Part shown: piece after piece, positions 44,972 to 54,285 of the stretch
How the letters are laid out: each line of letters starts with the position of its first letter
How positions within the stretch are numbered: position 1 is the first letter of the stretch
Assembly (NCBI GenBank): GCA_900079685.1
Contig: LT599018.1
Coordinates: 2,411,625-2,475,624, forward strand
DNA length: 64,000 nucleotides
Origin: an uncultured delta proteobacterium
GTDB taxonomy: Bacteria; Desulfobacterota; Desulfovibrionia; Desulfovibrionales; Desulfovibrionaceae
Direction of reading: 5' to 3'
Made by a program: the position numbers and the translations under genes
Notes under the pieces: generated by a model
Database searches by the model: none
Told to the model about the DNA's origin: nothing
The model's input: only the letters and a program-made list of their open reading frames with translations

Positions 44972-46125
44972 TCCGGAAAGTCATTGAACCGCGGCCCGGC
45001 TGGCAGGAAAAAGCCGAGGCCGCGGGTTTTATTTTCCATCACGTTGACGGCGACATCTATTGGGACGAAACCGTCTGCTATTCCTTCACCTTACGCCAGA
45101 TAGAAGTGGATATTGAGGACGCCACCCAGGAGTTGGTCGGCATGTGCCTCGATACCGTGGCCGACGCCGTGGAGAGTGAGGAAATCCTTACCAAACTGGC
45201 CGTTCCCCGGTTCGCCTGGGACATGGTCCGGAACAGCTGGAAGGACGGCGACGCCACCCTGTACGGCCGGTTCGACTTCGCCTACGACGGCCAAAACCCG
45301 GCAAGGATGTACGAGTTCAACGCGGATACCCCTACCTCCCTTTACGAGAGCGCCTATTTCCAGTGGCTCTGGCTTGAGGATGCCCGGGAGCTGGGCCTTG
45401 TGCGCAAGGACGCGGATCAGTTCAATTCCATCCAGGACAGGCTGATAGAGACTTTTGCCGCCTTCGGCATCACAACCCCCATGCATTTTTCCTGCGTGAC
45501 GGGTTCGGACGAGGATCTCGCCACGGTCCACTACCTGCGCGACTGCGCGGAGCAGGCCGGGATCGTGACGCGCCACATCTATATCGAGGACATCGGCATC
45601 GACGAGAACGGCCAGTTCATCGACATGGAGAACGCGCCCATCCGGCATCTGTTCAAGCTTTACCCGTGGGAGTTCATGGTGCGCGACACCTTCGCGCCGT
45701 ATCTGGCCGGGTGCGATACCCAGTTTTTCGAGCCGCCGTGGAAGATGCTGCTCTCCAACAAGGGCATTCTGCCCCTGCTCTGGGAGCGGTACCCGAACCA
45801 CCCCAACCTCCTCCCGGCCTGGTTTCACGACGATAAAAAACGCGCGCCGTACGGCGATTTCGTGCTCAAGCCCATCTTCTCGCGCGAGGGGGCCAATATC
45901 CGGGCGTACAGGGATTACAAGGAAGTGCTCGCCACCCCCGGCCAGTACGGGGCAGAAGGGTATATCGGCCAGCTGCTCTGCCCGCCGCCCTATATCGACG
46001 GCAACGGCCCGGTCATCGGATCCTGGGTCATCAACAACACCGCTTGCGGTATGGGTATCCGCGAGGATAACGACCCCATTACCGGGAATCTGTCGCGGTT
46101 CGTGCCGCACGTTATCGAAGGATGA
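44968..46125 (+). CDS. Glutathionylspermidine synthase-like ATP-grasp protein (YgiC family)
   Basis: A 385-residue protein matching the synthetase half of glutathionylspermidine synthase, without the amidase half, like E. coli YgiC/YjfC. Recognisable stretches are YEFNADTPTSLYESAYFQW, MLLSNKGILPLLWERYPNHPN, VLKPIFSREGANI and the C-terminal VIGSWVINNTACGMGIREDN. YgiC has ATPase activity but no proven ligase role. The start overlaps the ygiB-like stop. Confidence 0.87.
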   Translation: MIRKVIEPRPGWQEKAEAAGFIFHHVDGDIYWDETVCYSFTLRQIEVDIEDATQELVGMCLDTVADAVESEEILTKLAVPRFAWDMVRNSWKDGDATLYGRFDFAYDGQNPARMYEFNADTPTSLYESAYFQWLWLEDARELGLVRKDADQFNSIQDRLIETFAAFGITTPMHFSCVTGSDEDLATVHYLRDCAEQAGIVTRHIYIEDIGIDENGQFIDMENAPIRHLFKLYPWEFMVRDTFAPYLAGCDTQFFEPPWKMLLSNKGILPLLWERYPNHPNLLPAWFHDDKKRAPYGDFVLKPIFSREGANIRAYRDYKEVLATPGQYGAEGYIGQLLCPPPYIDGNGPVIGSWVINNTACGMGIREDNDPITGNLSRFVPHVIEG

Positions 46126-46127
46126 CA

Positions 46128-46181
46128 CGCCGGGAGAGGGGAACCTCTCCCCTCCTTTACCGCGATTGGGGGGATAGACAG
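46128..46181. repeat. GC-rich 3'-end hairpin repeat, copy 4
   Basis: GGGAGAGG-GGAA-CCTCTCCC followed by CTCCTTTACCGCGATTGGGG, the reverse orientation of the unit, begins two bases after the ygiC-like stop. The flank CCAATCGCGG(G)TAAAGGAGGG is shared with the copy at 63925. Confidence 0.72.
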
Positions 46182-46187
46182 TAAACG

Positions 46188-46222
46188 CAACAGGCCTGCC
46201 GTTTCCGGCAGGCCTGTTTTTT
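46188..46222. terminator. Terminator between ygiC-like and sodium symporter genes
   Basis: Thirteen-base arms AACAGGCCTGCCG and CGGCAGGCCTGTT, then TTTT on the plus strand, at a convergent junction. Confidence 0.85.
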
Positions 46223-46245
46223 ATCGCTTCCCGTTAACACCCATG

Positions 46246-47610
46246 TTACGAAAACACCTTCAGTTCGTTGAGGAAGATGGACAGAATCGCCGCGGGCACA
46301 AGGTAACGGACGAAAAAGATGAGGAGTTTGTAAACGCCATCACGCAGTTCGCCGTAGTGGGTGACCTCTTCCTTCACGAGCCTCTTGTCCAGCCGCCAGC
46401 CGACAAAAATGGCGATAAAGAACCCCACCAGCGGCAGCATGATCTTCGCGGTGAAATAGTCGAAGCAGTCGAAGACCACCATGCCGAAGAGGGTGTAGTC
46501 CTTCAGCGGCCCGAGGGAAAGGGAGCAGGTAACCCCCAGGACCAGGGCCGATGCGGTGATGATGCTTGCGGATTTGGTGCGTGAAAAAGCGAATTCCTCG
46601 TGCAGGTAGGCGGTGGCGACCTCGTGCAGGAAGATCGCGGATGTCAGGGCCGCCAGGGCCAGCAGGGCGTAGAACATGAGCGAAAGCAGCATCGCCAGGA
46701 ACGGCATGGAGCCGAAGGCCTGCTGGAACACGTTCGGCAGGGTGATGAACACAAGGCCCGGCCCGGCGTCCGGCTGGATGCCCACGGAAAAGGCCGCCGG
46801 GAAGATGATGAACCCGGCGAGCATGGCGACGAGGGTGTCTATGGAGCAGACGCTGAGCGCGGTTTTGGTGATGTTCACTTTCCTGTCGAAGTACGAGGCG
46901 TAGGTTGTCAGCCCCATGCCGAGGCTGAGGGAGAAAAAGGCCTGGCCCATGGCGCTGAGGAAGGTCGAGCCCGTGACCTTGCTGAAGTCGGGCGTGAGCA
47001 GGAACTCGACGCCCTTTCCCGCGTTCGGCAGCGTGACGGCGCTCAAAAGCAGGATGATGAGGAGGATGAACAGAAGCGGCATCATGATTTTCGATGCCCG
47101 CTCAATGCCCGCTTCCACCCCCCTGACCACGACATAATGGGTTATGCCCATGAAAACGAAGAGCCAGATCAGGGGCCGCCAGGGGTTGGTGATGAACGCG
47201 CCGAAGTTGGACGCGTATTCGGCGGCCGTTTTCCCGGCAAAGCTGTTTGTCGCGGACTCCAACATGTATTCCAGCGTCCACCCGGCGACCACGCAGTAAT
47301 AACTGAGAATGAGAAACGCGGTCAGCACGCCGCCCCGGCCCACCCATTTCCAGGCGCTCCGGGGGACGAGCGTCTCAAAGGCAAGGGCCGTGTTTGCCTG
47401 GGAGCGGCGGCCGACCAGAAACTCGGAGACCATGAGCGGCAATCCGATCAGAACAACGCACCCGAGATAGATGAGAAGGAAGGCGCCTCCGCCGTTGTTC
47501 CCGGCTTCGTATGGGAAACGCCAGATATTGCCCAATCCGACGGCGGAACCGGCGGCTGCCAGTACCATGCCGATGCGGCTGCCGAAAGCGGCTCTTTTTT
47601 GGGTTGTCAT
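46246..47610 (-). CDS. Sodium-dependent transporter of the NSS (SNF) family
   Basis: A 454-residue membrane protein with about 11-12 hydrophobic segments. The first carries the sodium-site motif GSAVGLGNIWRFPY, and the LeuT-like unwound-helix regions are visible (FFSLSLGMGLTTYASY). Bacterial members are sodium symporters for amino acids or related amines; the substrate is not predictable. Length is close to LeuT-like transporters with 11 helices. It is transcribed leftward as a single gene. Confidence 0.9.
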   Translation of the reverse strand: MTTQKRAAFGSRIGMVLAAAGSAVGLGNIWRFPYEAGNNGGGAFLLIYLGCVVLIGLPLMVSEFLVGRRSQANTALAFETLVPRSAWKWVGRGGVLTAFLILSYYCVVAGWTLEYMLESATNSFAGKTAAEYASNFGAFITNPWRPLIWLFVFMGITHYVVVRGVEAGIERASKIMMPLLFILLIILLLSAVTLPNAGKGVEFLLTPDFSKVTGSTFLSAMGQAFFSLSLGMGLTTYASYFDRKVNITKTALSVCSIDTLVAMLAGFIIFPAAFSVGIQPDAGPGLVFITLPNVFQQAFGSMPFLAMLLSLMFYALLALAALTSAIFLHEVATAYLHEEFAFSRTKSASIITASALVLGVTCSLSLGPLKDYTLFGMVVFDCFDYFTAKIMLPLVGFFIAIFVGWRLDKRLVKEEVTHYGELRDGVYKLLIFFVRYLVPAAILSIFLNELKVFS

Positions 47611-48024
47611 CGATTTTCTCCTTGTAAAGGGGAAAGTGACACTGCGGGGATTATATTCAGTATTCTCATGAATTGGTCCCGGAGGGAAGCTTTTCGGAAA
47701 GATTCTTTCCTTCTCCCTTTCTTTTTCTCTTCAGCCGGCTTTTGCAGTCCCCAAAACTTTCCTTACAGGCAGAGTGCCAGCATTATTTGTCATATAAAAT
47801 CAATAATAAAGCGTCCTTGCACCGCACCACAAAGTAGCGTATCGAAGACCCGTTCCAAACGGGACACAATCGGTTGGCCGCCGCCCCTTTTTCTTTTTTT
47901 CCGGGGACGGCACGGACGGCCGCACCGCAGCCCAGGGGGCGGGCATTCCCGCCTCAATCCATTGTCGGAGCCGGGGCCGGGGCGCGGCCATCCCAGGACA
48001 GGACTTTTACAGACAGGAGATGTC
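47611..48024. other. Gene-free region between the symporter and codB
   Basis: About 410 bases holding two divergent leaders. Two hairpins lie in the codB leader: CCCGTT-CCA-AACGGG (47849-47863) and GGCGGG-CATT-CCCGCC (47938-47953). A purine or pyrimidine riboswitch was looked for, but no known core was recognised. Confidence 0.5.
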
Positions 48025-49281
48025 ATGGACGCTGCACAAGCCGCACATTCTCACGACGATTACGCGCAAACGCCGGTTCCGGAACGGGAACGGCGTTCTT
48101 TTTTTTCCATTTCCATGGTCATGCTGGGCTATACCTTCTTCGCGGCCAGCATGTGGACGGGCGGCGCGCTGGGCACGGGCCTCAGGCTCTTCCCGGACCT
48201 GATCGTCACCATCCTCGCCGGTAACGTCATCCTCGGCATTTACGGCGGGTTCCTGGGCTATGCAGCCTCCTGCACCAACCTCTCCACCCACATGCTGGCC
48301 CGCTACGCCTTCGGCTCCTTCGGCTCCAAGCTCCCCTCCTTCATGCTGGCCTTCACCCAGATAGGCTGGTTCGGGGTGGGGGTCGCCATGCTGGCGTATC
48401 CGCTCAACAAACTCATGGGCCTGCCCGTCATGCCCATCATCCTGGTTTCCGGCATCCTGATGACCCTGACGGTCGTGGTGGGCTTCAAAGCCATTGAGTG
48501 GATCAGCTGGATCGCGGTTCCGGCCATTTTCATCCTCGGGTTCTGGTCCATGGGCACGGCCATTGCGGAAAACGGCGGCGCCGCGGCGCTGGCGGCCATA
48601 GAGCCCAAGAATCCCATGACCTTCGCCGTGGGGGTTGCGCTCGGCGTCGGGTCCTTCATCAGCGGCGCGACCCTGACCCCGGACTTCGTGCGCTTTGCGA
48701 AAAACCGCAAGGACGGCGTTTCCGCCACCGTGGTGGGTTTCACCTTCGGCAACAGTCTGATGTTCTTTTTCGGGGCCATCGGGGCCATGGCCGTGGGGGT
48801 GGCGGATACGGCGGAAGTGCTGGCCGCCCAAGGCCTTCTTGGCGGGGGCATCGCACTGCTCGCCCTTAACATCTGGACCACCAACGACAACGCCCTGTAC
48901 GCCTCCGGCCTCGGCCTCGCCAACATCACGGGCTGGAAACGCAAAACCGTGACCATCATTGCGGGTTTGATCGGCACCATTTTCGCGGATTTTCTCTACA
49001 ACAACTTTGTGGGCTGGCTGACCTTCCTCTCCGTGTCCCTGCCGCCCATCGGCGGGATCATCATCGCGGACTTCTTCATCCGGCGGGGCCGGTCCATCAC
49101 CGCGAGCGAAAAGCCGGAATTTTTGCGCCCGGCCGCCCTGGTCGCCTGGGCCGCCGCCATTGCGGTTTCCAAAATCTCCCCGGCGGAAGGCTTTTTCTGC
49201 GTGGCCCCGCTCAACTCCATCCTCACGGCCGTCATTGTGTATTTGCTCGCGGACAAACTCCTGCCCAAAAGGAGCGCCTGA
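48025..49281 (+). CDS. codB: Cytosine permease
   Basis: A 418-residue NCS1-family transporter, the same length as E. coli CodB (419), with about 12 hydrophobic segments. SMVMLGYTFFAASMWTGG, TQIGWFGVGVAMLA and IWTTNDNALYASGLGL fit CodB. ATG 48025 has CAGGAGA upstream. A longer open frame extends back to 46600 but that part is antisense to the symporter gene. The stop overlaps the codA start (TGATG). Confidence 0.9.
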   Translation: MDAAQAAHSHDDYAQTPVPERERRSFFSISMVMLGYTFFAASMWTGGALGTGLRLFPDLIVTILAGNVILGIYGGFLGYAASCTNLSTHMLARYAFGSFGSKLPSFMLAFTQIGWFGVGVAMLAYPLNKLMGLPVMPIILVSGILMTLTVVVGFKAIEWISWIAVPAIFILGFWSMGTAIAENGGAAALAAIEPKNPMTFAVGVALGVGSFISGATLTPDFVRFAKNRKDGVSATVVGFTFGNSLMFFFGAIGAMAVGVADTAEVLAAQGLLGGGIALLALNIWTTNDNALYASGLGLANITGWKRKTVTIIAGLIGTIFADFLYNNFVGWLTFLSVSLPPIGGIIIADFFIRRGRSITASEKPEFLRPAALVAWAAAIAVSKISPAEGFFCVAPLNSILTAVIVYLLADKLLPKRSA

Positions 49282-50597
49282 TGGATCTGGTCATACGTAA
49301 TGTGAATTTGCGTAATGCAAATTCGCGCAACGCGAACCTGCCCGGCGGTAACGGACCCCTTGGCAAGGGTCCCGTGGACATCGGCATCACGGGCGGGACC
49401 ATCGCGGCGATCGCGCCCGCCATTCCCGCCAAGGGCGCGGAGGAGATCGACGCTTCCGGCAAGCTGGTCTGCCCGCCCTTTTGCGACCCGCACCTGCACC
49501 TGGACGCGGTGTTGACCGTGGGCGACCCGCGCTACAATGAATCCGGAACGCTCCTGGAAGGCATCCAGATCTGGGGGGAGCGTAAACCGCACCTTACGAA
49601 AAAAGCGCTGGTGGACAACGCCAAAGAGGCCGTGCTCTGGGAGTTCGCCAACGGCGTGCAGACCATCCGCACCCACGCGGATACCACCGACCCAACCCTC
49701 CTGACCGTGGAAGCCCTGCTGGAAGTGAAAGACGCCATGAAGGACCTGGTGGATATCCAGATCGCGGCCTTCCCGCAGGACGCCGTCTATACCTCAAAAG
49801 ACGGCGAAGCCCTCATGCGCCGGGCCATGGACATGGGTTGCGACGTGGTGGGCGGCTCCCCCCACATCGAATACACCCGGGAAGACGGGGTGCGGCAGGT
49901 GGAATTTGCCTTTGCCCTGGCTGAAAAATATGGGGCGCTTATCGATATCCACTGCGACGAGACCGGGGACGAGCAGTCCCGCTTCGTGGAAGTCATGCTC
50001 AAGCTGGCGATGGCGACGGGCCTGCGGGAAAAGGTCACTGCCAGCCACACCACGGCCATGCACAACTACAACAACGATTACGCCTTCAAGCTGCTCGGCA
50101 TTGCGGCCAAATCCGGGGTGAACTTCATTACCAACCCCTACGACAACTCCGTGTTGCAGAACCGCACGGACGGCTACCCCCGGCGGCGCGGCCATACCCG
50201 CGTGGACGAACTCGACGCGCGCGGCGTGAACGTCTGCATCGGGCACGATTCCATCATGGACCCCTGGTACCCCATGGGGACCGGCAACATGCTGCACGCG
50301 GCCAACCTTCTCATGCACTACGCGCACATGAGCGGGTACGGCCAGATCCCGCGCCTGTTCAACATGATTACGGACAATGCTGCGAAAACCTTGCAAATAG
50401 AAGACCGCTACGGCCTGGAAGCCGGGAAACCCGCCAACCTGCTCGTCCTGGACGCGCCGGACGAGTTCGAGGCCATCCGCCTCATGCCCGTGTGTCTCTA
50501 TAACATCCGCAAGGGCAAGGTGGCCCTGACCGCCAAACCCGCCGAGCGCCGCCTGCGCTATGCCGGCTTTGACCGCGTTGTGGATTTCAGGATGTGA
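49281..50597 (+). CDS. codA: Cytosine deaminase
   Basis: A 438-residue amidohydrolase that converts cytosine to uracil. Metal and catalytic motifs are present: PHLHLDAV (two metal histidines), HCDETGDEQSRF, SHTTAMHNYN and GHDSIMDPWYPMG with the metal aspartate. It is close to E. coli CodA in motif spacing and length. Translationally coupled to codB, giving a cytosine salvage operon. Confidence 0.92.
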   Translation: MDLVIRNVNLRNANSRNANLPGGNGPLGKGPVDIGITGGTIAAIAPAIPAKGAEEIDASGKLVCPPFCDPHLHLDAVLTVGDPRYNESGTLLEGIQIWGERKPHLTKKALVDNAKEAVLWEFANGVQTIRTHADTTDPTLLTVEALLEVKDAMKDLVDIQIAAFPQDAVYTSKDGEALMRRAMDMGCDVVGGSPHIEYTREDGVRQVEFAFALAEKYGALIDIHCDETGDEQSRFVEVMLKLAMATGLREKVTASHTTAMHNYNNDYAFKLLGIAAKSGVNFITNPYDNSVLQNRTDGYPRRRGHTRVDELDARGVNVCIGHDSIMDPWYPMGTGNMLHAANLLMHYAHMSGYGQIPRLFNMITDNAAKTLQIEDRYGLEAGKPANLLVLDAPDEFEAIRLMPVCLYNIRKGKVALTAKPAERRLRYAGFDRVVDFRM

Positions 50598-50633
50598 AAA
50601 GATGGGAGAGGCGCGCGGGAACTCTTAGGTTGT

Positions 50634-50775
50634 GCAAGGGCCGGTGAAGGTCTGGGCGGGGCCGCCCCTCCGATTTTTATGTCGGCGGACCACGAACACG
50701 CGCCTGCCCCTGCCGGAACGCCGACGGAAAAATCTCCGGGACAGCCCCGCCCAGACCTTCACCGGCCTCGCGACA
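50634..50775. repeat. Long inverted-repeat element, copy A
   Basis: About 45-base arms (left from GCAAGGGCCGGTGAAGG through TCCGATTTTT at 50677; right ending CCGGCCTCGCGAC) pair nearly perfectly around a loop that itself contains GTCGGCG (50681-50687) and CGCCGAC (50719-50725). It lies 37 bases after codA and has no coding capacity. It shares ends and the ATTTTT block with copies at 50986 and 56152. Confidence 0.8.
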
Positions 50776-50985
50776 CGTCCGTTGACACAACGGGGGAAGT
50801 TCTCCGAATTCGCACTGTTTCCGCTGCCGCAACGGGGAGGGGCCACGGATTCATACCGTTTCGGTGAGCGGGAGGGTTTAGGCTTTGCAGATGGTTGCTA
50901 CGGTGCTTTTTTACCTGTGGTGGAGGGAAGTATTACGAGTCTGTTGTTTTCGGCAGGTTTTTTCCTTCCGTGTCCCCGCGTGTGA

Positions 50986-51096
50986 TGCGAGGCCGGAGGG
51001 TTCTTCCCGGCGGTTCTGCCGGAGATTTTTGTAAGAAGCCTGCTTCTCTAAAAATCGGAGGTGAACCGCCGGGAAGAACCCTCCGGCCCTGGCGCA
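50986..51096. repeat. Long inverted-repeat element, copy B
   Basis: Left arm from GCGAGGCCGGAGGGTTCTTC through GGAGATTTTT and right arm from AAAAATCGGAGG back to CCGGCCCTGGCGC form a stem of about 50 bases with a short loop. The layout matches copies A and C but the central stem sequence differs. It lies in the 609-base gene-free interval 50598-51206; the DNA between copies A and B shows nothing else recognisable. Confidence 0.8.
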
Positions 51097-51206
51097 ACCT
51101 GTGCGCTCCCGCTCTTCCTCCCCCTTCTCCCCTCCCTTCCCGCTTCCCACCGTTGCGCCCGCCGCCCTTTCCTCATACACTGCCGTAAACGAACGGGGGG
51201 AACCGC

Positions 51207-51863
51207 ATGCACATTCTTTTCCTTATTCTGGGAATAGCGTTAATCGGCGCGCTGATTTTCTACAAACCGGGCCAACGGCCCGCCCGGAAGCCCGGCAGCG
51301 ATTTTACCGGCTTCCCCGGCCCGCTCTCCAAAGAAGAGCGGCGGGCGGTGAACGAGGCTCTTGAGGCCAAGGGCAAACTCCCCTGGATCATGCGGGAAAA
51401 GGGCACGGGCGCCCTTACCTTCAAGGGCGGCGGCATGCTGACCGAGAATTTCGACTTCCTGGACGCTTACGAAGCCCGGACCTCCCTGGATATCCGCGAC
51501 GAAAAGCCGGTGTTCGACGACGACTACGCAAACCAGCAGGGCAAGGCCGATACCCTCTCCCGCCTTCTGGAGCGGCATCTGGCCGCAAGTTTGCCCTTCC
51601 CGTTCAAAGCGCTTGCCGGTGAAAGCCGGGTCGACGTGGTTACCCTGGCGGACTACGGCAACACAGCCTATGTTTTTATCGTCAACAAGACGCCCGGTAA
51701 CTTCGTCATCCGGATCGACAAGGGCCACTTTTATTACGACGTGCCCACGGTGCTCAAAACCCTGGAAGCCTTCATAGACGGCAACCCGCCAATGGACAGG
51801 GTCATCTGGGTCGAACGCGATACCAACTTCTTCATGTTCGTGGTGCAACAAAAACTGCCGTGA
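51207..51863 (+). CDS. Membrane-anchored hypothetical protein (218 aa)
   Basis: A 218-residue protein with one N-terminal membrane segment (ILFLILGIALIGALIFY) and a soluble domain mixing helix and strand. No catalytic motif was recognised; FVIRIDKGHFYYDVPTVLKTLEAFIDG and VIWVERDTNFFMFVVQQ suggest a compact alpha/beta fold. GGGGGGA precedes the ATG. It is flanked by a repeat element and a bidirectional terminator, so it is probably monocistronic. Confidence 0.7.
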   Translation: MHILFLILGIALIGALIFYKPGQRPARKPGSDFTGFPGPLSKEERRAVNEALEAKGKLPWIMREKGTGALTFKGGGMLTENFDFLDAYEARTSLDIRDEKPVFDDDYANQQGKADTLSRLLERHLAASLPFPFKALAGESRVDVVTLADYGNTAYVFIVNKTPGNFVIRIDKGHFYYDVPTVLKTLEAFIDGNPPMDRVIWVERDTNFFMFVVQQKLP

Positions 51864-51901
51864 ACGGAACACTTTTATAGATAATCTACCGATAACTGTA
51901 T

Positions 51902-51935
51902 AAAAAAGGGCGGAGCATACACTCCGCCCTTTCTC
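51902..51935. terminator. Bidirectional terminator
   Basis: GGGCGGAG-CATACA-CTCCGCCC with TTTCTCTT on the plus side and TTTTTT on the minus side, between two convergent hypothetical genes. Confidence 0.9.
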
Positions 51936-51953
51936 TTGTTTTGAAAAATTGTT

Positions 51954-52757
51954 TTAGTAGCGCCTGCTGAAACTGCCCATCCCGGCGCTGAAGGACGATG
52001 CGGTGCGGGCGTAGCTGGCGAGCGTCCGGGCCGTTTTGCCGGAAACCGCATTAACTTCCTGCCCCACTGCCACCTCATCGCCGGATTCCTCCCCGCCGTC
52101 CCCGGCGGCCATGGCGCTGCGTTCCTCACGCCCGGCCTTGACCGCTTCCAGCGCTTCGGCTTCTTTCGCCGTTTCCTCGGCAGCCTTAATCATGGATTCG
52201 ATCCGCGCCTTGATGGCTGCGAAAAGCCCTTCGGAAGGGTCGGCGACCTTGTCAAGGCCGTGCTGCTCGATCAGCTCCTTGAGGGAAGGCAGAGCTTCCC
52301 CGGCCGCCGCGGCAAGGGCTTGGTCTTCAGCGCCCGTTTCTCCGGCAACAACCTCCTCCGCCGCTGTCTCTCCGGCTTCTTCCGCGAAGGAGACGTACAG
52401 GGTTTCTTCCGTGCCGTCGGGCTTGGTTATGGTGACGCGGGCGGCGAGGTATTTTTCCTTGCCGTCCGGATTAAGGGCCGGGTCAAGGGCCAGGTCCACG
52501 CTCACGCGGCCGCCGTCCTCGGTTTCAAACTCGAGCAGGTGCGCGTAGGAGAGCGCTTCCATCTCCTCTTTGGAAAGGGAGGTGGCGGCGAGCTGTTTGC
52601 CTTTTTCGGAAAAAACCGCCGCATCGGTTGCGCCCTGTTTGGCCTGTTCCGTCCTGGCCGCTTCCAGGCGCTGCCGTTCCTGCGCGATGCGCGCGGTTAC
52701 GCTTTTGTCTTCCGCCAGAAGGGGCTGCCGGGTGTATGTTGCTGCGACTGTGGACAT
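51954..52757 (-). CDS. Hypothetical Ala/Glu-rich protein (267 aa)
   Basis: A 267-residue protein with no signal or membrane segment. Residues about 30-75 are helical (RIAQERQRLEAARTEQ), about 80-145 look like a small beta-rich domain (GRVSVDLALDPALNPDG, AARVTITKPDGTEETLYVS), and the rest is helical, rich in alanine and glutamate, ending in a Ser/Arg tail. GAGGAAAG sets the start at 52757; the longer frame to 52859 is not supported. No family was recognised. Confidence 0.65.
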   Translation of the reverse strand: MSTVAATYTRQPLLAEDKSVTARIAQERQRLEAARTEQAKQGATDAAVFSEKGKQLAATSLSKEEMEALSYAHLLEFETEDGGRVSVDLALDPALNPDGKEKYLAARVTITKPDGTEETLYVSFAEEAGETAAEEVVAGETGAEDQALAAAAGEALPSLKELIEQHGLDKVADPSEGLFAAIKARIESMIKAAEETAKEAEALEAVKAGREERSAMAAGDGGEESGDEVAVGQEVNAVSGKTARTLASYARTASSFSAGMGSFSRRY

Positions 52758-53024
52758 GGCGCTTTCCTCATGCTTCGGAAAAATATTCCGGTTGGGTGTT
52801 CTCGGGGCGTTTCTTTGCAAGGGGCGTTCCAAAAGAAATGAGATATGTGTTTTTTTCATTGCGGGGAGCGGCTTGTGGGGAGCATAGGCTGTTTCCGGCG
52901 TGGATACTTAAACTGAGCCACTGCCTCTGCGGGCCAATGCTTTACATCCCGCAATGCTTGGCTTATTGGAATCTGTTGCGCGGATGCATAAAGGCCGCGC
53001 CCTATTTCTCACTGAGGGTCAACA

Positions 53025-54275
53025 ATGGCAGAATTCAAGCGCGGCAAAGGGTTTGCCGATATTTTCGAGCCGGAAAGCACGGTGTTTTCTTTTATGGAAA
53101 CGACCGCGCGCAAGGTGTTCTCCTCTTACGGCTACGCGGAACTGCGCACGCCCATCATGGAGCAGACGGACCTTTTCGCGCGCGGCATCGGCACGGAAAC
53201 CGACGTGGTGCAGAAGGAAATGTACACCTTCCCGGACAAGAAAGGCCGGTCCATGACGCTCCGGCCCGAAGCCACCGCCGGGGTCATCCGCGCGTACATC
53301 GAAGGGAACTGCAATGCGCGCGAGGCGGTTTCCAAATTCTTCACGTACGGGCCCATGTTCCGTTACGAACGGCCCCAAAAAGGCCGCATGCGCCAGTTCC
53401 ACCAGCTCAACTGCGAGTGCATCGGCGCATCCGAGCCCCAGGCCGACGCGGAACTCATCCTCATGCTGACGACCTTTCTCAAGGATATCGGCATCAGGGA
53501 CCTTTCGCTCCAACTCAACTCCCTGGGCTGCAAAGAGTGCCGCCCCGCCTACCACGCGGCGCTGCAAGCCTTCCTCGACAGCCTCAATCCGGAAGACCTC
53601 TGCGAAGACTGCCGCCGCCGCAAGGATACCAACCCCCTGCGGGTGCTGGACTGCAAAGTGCCGTCCTGCAAGGCGCAGACCGAGAACGCGCCCAAAATTA
53701 TCGATTACAACTGCCCGGACTGCCGCGACCACTTCCAGTTCGTCCTGGACGCGCTGGGCAAAGCGGGCCTGCCGTATGTGCTCAACCACCGGCTGGTGCG
53801 CGGGCTCGATTATTACAACCGCACCACGTTTGAAGTGGTGTCGGAAACCATCGGCGCCCAGGGCACGGTGGCGGGCGGCGGCCGGTACGACGGCCTGGCG
53901 AAAATCCTGGGCGGGCCGGACGTGCCCGCCGTGGGATTCGCGGCAGGCATGGAGCGCCTCGCCCTCATGATCGACCAGGCGGGCGGCGCGCCCGGCGCCA
54001 CTCCCCCGGATTTCTACCTGGCCGTGCTGGACGAGGCCGCGCTCGCGGACGCCATCGTCATTGCGCAACGGTTGCGGGAAGCGGGGAAACGCGGGGAAGT
54101 ATCCTTCACCGCCAAAAGCCTCAAAAGCCAGATGCGCCAAGCTTCCAAAACCGGCGCGAAAAAATGCCTCCTCCTGGGCGGCAATGAGCTGGCCGCGAAA
54201 TCCATTACGGTAAAAGATATGGAGACCGGCGACCAGGTGACCGTTCCCCTCGATGCTTTGTTGGAAAAAATATAA
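53025..54275 (+). CDS. hisS: Histidyl-tRNA synthetase
   Basis: A 416-residue class II synthetase. Motif 2 is around RPEATAGVIRAY and RYERPQKGRMRQFHQ, the histidine-binding signature is LVRGLDYYNRTTFEV, and motif 3 is AAGMERLALM; the C-terminal anticodon-binding domain follows. It charges tRNA-His. It starts a rightward translation gene cluster and ends ten bases before aspS. Confidence 0.95.
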   Translation: MAEFKRGKGFADIFEPESTVFSFMETTARKVFSSYGYAELRTPIMEQTDLFARGIGTETDVVQKEMYTFPDKKGRSMTLRPEATAGVIRAYIEGNCNAREAVSKFFTYGPMFRYERPQKGRMRQFHQLNCECIGASEPQADAELILMLTTFLKDIGIRDLSLQLNSLGCKECRPAYHAALQAFLDSLNPEDLCEDCRRRKDTNPLRVLDCKVPSCKAQTENAPKIIDYNCPDCRDHFQFVLDALGKAGLPYVLNHRLVRGLDYYNRTTFEVVSETIGAQGTVAGGGRYDGLAKILGGPDVPAVGFAAGMERLALMIDQAGGAPGATPPDFYLAVLDEAALADAIVIAQRLREAGKRGEVSFTAKSLKSQMRQASKTGAKKCLLLGGNELAAKSITVKDMETGDQVTVPLDALLEKI

Positions 54276-54285
54276 GGAAAAAGCC

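Noticed and set aside
46600-48024. A 475-residue N-terminal extension of CodB
   Set aside because: It is antisense to the NSS symporter gene and the intergenic region; CodB has a good start at 48025 with normal family length.
47611-48024. A nucleobase riboswitch upstream of codBA
   Set aside because: Only two simple hairpins are visible; no known aptamer core could be matched.
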